64,000 nucleotides of DNA from Massilia sp. YIM B02769 (GTDB taxonomy: Bacteria > Pseudomonadota > Gammaproteobacteria > Burkholderiales > Burkholderiaceae_D), in assembly GCF_030411995.1 (NCBI RefSeq), contig NZ_JASNRC010000003.1, forward strand, positions 124,001 through 188,000. Reading direction: 5' to 3'. Below are positions 62,572-64,000 of the stretch, piece after piece. Within the stretch, counting starts at the first letter, position 1; the number at the start of each line of letters is the position of its first letter. Made by a program: the position numbers and the translations under genes. The notes beneath the pieces are model-generated. The model saw only the letters and a list, made by a program, of their open reading frames with translations. It ran no database searches and had not been told where the DNA came from.

Positions 62572-63432
62572 TTATTTTCTCGCCGCTGCCTCCTGCACCA
62601 GCGTCTTCTCCAGGCGCTGGCGGCCACTCTCGGCATAGCGGCGGCAGGCCTCGCGGTCGATGAAGGCGGTACTGCCTTCGTTGGCCTGGCGCGCATGGCG
62701 CTCGAACAGGCCGCTGGCTTCCGGGTGGGCCGATACCAAGATGTCGCAGGGCAGGGCGGCCACGCGCGCGATCGAGCGTTCGATGTCGGCTTTCGCGGTT
62801 GGATAGTGCGGGTTGCCGCTGTAGCGGAAGCCGTTCAGGCCAAAGGCATTCAGGCTGTCGGCGTACACCATGTTCATGGCGCCGACCGGCTCGATCGCCG
62901 TCCAGGTCCAGGTAATGCCGCCCTGGGTATGGCCGGGAGTGTAGTTGGCTTTCACCGCCAGCGGCCCCACGGTCACGACTTCGCCGTCGCGCACGGCTTT
63001 CACGTTTTCCACCGGCTCCATGTCGGGCAGGGCGCCGAACTGCGGGTCGCCCCGGTCCGGCTTGCCGCTTTCCAGCACCGGTTTCGCGGCAGGGCTGGTA
63101 AGTACCGTGGCGCCGCTCACGCGCTGCAGCTGGGCCAGGCCGCCGGCATGGTCGACATGTTCGTGCGAGACCAGGATATATTTGATTTCTTCCGGCTTGA
63201 AGCCGAGCCTGCGGATGTGCTCGATGATGGTGGCGGCCGACTTCGGCGTGCCGCCATCGATCAGGATATGTCCTTTGGCTGAAGTGATCAGCACCGACGC
63301 GACGCCCTGGGGACCGACGTAATAACTGCCGCCGTAGATGGGGAAAGGATCCTGGGGCGCGTCCCAGTCGGCGGCCTGGGCGCCGTGGAGGAGAGCGAAG
63401 GTCAGGAAAAAGCTGGGGGCAAGTCGTTTCAA
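62572..63432 (-). CDS. Subclass B3 metallo-beta-lactamase
   Basis: A 286-residue periplasmic zinc hydrolase: signal peptide MKRLAPSFFLTFALLHGAQA and mature start ADWDAPQDPFPIYG, typical of class B3. The metal ligands are complete: His90, His92, Asp94, His95 (HEHVDH), His168 (TPGHTQGG) and His236 (SAHPEAS). WTWTAIEP and YADSLNAFG are B3-like segments. The start is TTG 63432 for the signal peptide; an in-frame GTG at 63489 would add a poor leader. Neither has a good ribosome site. Oxalobacteraceae commonly carry such chromosomal enzymes. Beta-lactam hydrolysis is likely but untested. Confidence 0.88.
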   Translation of the reverse strand: MKRLAPSFFLTFALLHGAQAADWDAPQDPFPIYGGSYYVGPQGVASVLITSAKGHILIDGGTPKSAATIIEHIRRLGFKPEEIKYILVSHEHVDHAGGLAQLQRVSGATVLTSPAAKPVLESGKPDRGDPQFGALPDMEPVENVKAVRDGEVVTVGPLAVKANYTPGHTQGGITWTWTAIEPVGAMNMVYADSLNAFGLNGFRYSGNPHYPTAKADIERSIARVAALPCDILVSAHPEASGLFERHARQANEGSTAFIDREACRRYAESGRQRLEKTLVQEAAARK

Positions 63433-63571
63433 GGGCAGTCCGTGCTGGAGGGTTGAGGTCGGTTTCGCGCATGATAGCCAAAAATGCACGCAGAGCGTCT
63501 GACGGCAGTGTCAAAGCGGCAGCGATTCGCTACACTCGTGTTTTGCATTTATTTAATAAAACGGAGAGTCC

Positions 63572-64000
63572 ATGCGCCCCACCCTGAAGCAGTGTTCCAT
63601 GTTCGTATTTGCCGCGGTCGCCGCCATGTCGGTACAGGCGCAGACGGTGATCGAGAACGCCAACGGATACACGCTCAACAAGGAGGGTGAGCTGGTGCAG
63701 TTCACGGCGCTCGCCTTTGATGCCCAGGGCAAGATCCTGGCCGTCGGCAGCGCCGCCGACGTCAGCGCCAAGGCGCCGGGCGCACGCCGCGTCGACATGG
63801 GCGGCAAGACCCTGCTGCCGGGCCTGATCGACGCCCACGGCCACGTGTTCGGCCTGGGCCAGATGCTGACCCAGCTCGATCTCTCGCAAACCACCTCGCT
63901 GGAAGGCGCGCTGAAGGCCATCGCCGACTATAGCCGTGCGAACGCCGGCCAGGGCTGGCTGCGCGGGCGCGGCTGGAACCAGGAAAACTGGAAGCTGGGC
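63572..64000 (+). CDS. Amidohydrolase, 5' end only (YtcJ-like)
   Basis: An open frame from ATG 63572 continues past the window end (143 codons seen). ACGGAGAG lies 4 bases before the start. A signal peptide (MFVFAAVAAMSVQAQ) is followed by FDAQGKILAVGSAADV and the metal-site entry LLPGLIDAHGHV, as in the amidohydrolase-3 (YtcJ) group of zinc/iron hydrolases. The C-terminal two thirds are off the window. Substrate unknown. It lies convergent to no gene here and about 80-140 bp from the divergent beta-lactamase start. Confidence 0.85.
   Translation, partial: MRPTLKQCSMFVFAAVAAMSVQAQTVIENANGYTLNKEGELVQFTALAFDAQGKILAVGSAADVSAKAPGARRVDMGGKTLLPGLIDAHGHVFGLGQMLTQLDLSQTTSLEGALKAIADYSRANAGQGWLRGRGWNQENWKLG

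Overview
The window is ordinary chromosomal DNA from a GC-rich betaproteobacterium. The most likely source is Burkholderiales, family Oxalobacteraceae, close to Massilia/Duganella/Janthinobacterium. The evidence is the run pgk-pyk-fba-purC-purE-purK-tsaC, the rho-trxA pair, a type B L31, a PEP-CTERM-like protein, many c-di-GMP proteins, and a dispersed intergenic palindrome beginning GTAGGGTGGG. I see no phage, plasmid, insertion sequence or CRISPR array.

Layout. Bases 1-6.2 kb: a truncated gene end, a small lipoprotein, moaC divergent from an M48 protease, a REP-like palindrome, a leftward cluster (Zn-ribbon protein, YheT-type hydrolase, unknown protein) and an azlCD exporter. 6.2-13.8 kb: glycolysis and purine genes ending in tsaC, followed by a repeat-rich spacer that carries a second copy of the tsaC tail. 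14-16.5 kb: a GDSL lipoprotein and an OmpW porin. 16.8-23.8 kb: a GGDEF-EAL protein, glutaryl-CoA dehydrogenase, an AraC regulator with an SDR enzyme, a flavin reductase and msrA. 24-30.7 kb: a cfa-like methyltransferase, a hemerythrin-PdxH fusion, tcdA, an FKBP isomerase, cysK, and a zinc-type CDF exporter with its ArsR repressor and operator. 30.7-36.3 kb: an AI-2E family protein, an M16 peptidase, a phosphoesterase and pncC. 36.7-41.3 kb: a hybrid kinase coupled to a REC-PAS-GGDEF-EAL-REC protein. 41.3-48.4 kb: thiL, maeB and a gmd-reductase-glycosyltransferase set, predicted to make and use GDP-rhamnose. 48.5-54.2 kb: an MHYT hybrid kinase coupled to an HD-GYP phosphodiesterase, a periplasmic binding protein and tRNA-Leu(CAA). 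54.2-64 kb: a small membrane protein, a PEP-CTERM-like protein, an ArnT-like glycosyltransferase, rpmE2, rho, trxA, a lone receiver, HutC-type regulator, ada, a class B3 metallo-beta-lactamase and the start of an amidohydrolase cut by the window edge.

Themes. Three separate loci handle c-di-GMP: GGDEF-EAL; hybrid kinase plus GGDEF-EAL; MHYT hybrid kinase plus HD-GYP. The third lies next to the GDP-sugar/glycosyltransferase genes, so a link to surface polysaccharide is possible but only inferred. The most unusual protein is the in-frame fusion of a hemerythrin oxygen/iron-binding domain to a complete PdxH flavoenzyme. The most unusual DNA feature is the GTAGGGTGGG palindrome family, whose core bases change from copy to copy while staying self-complementary.
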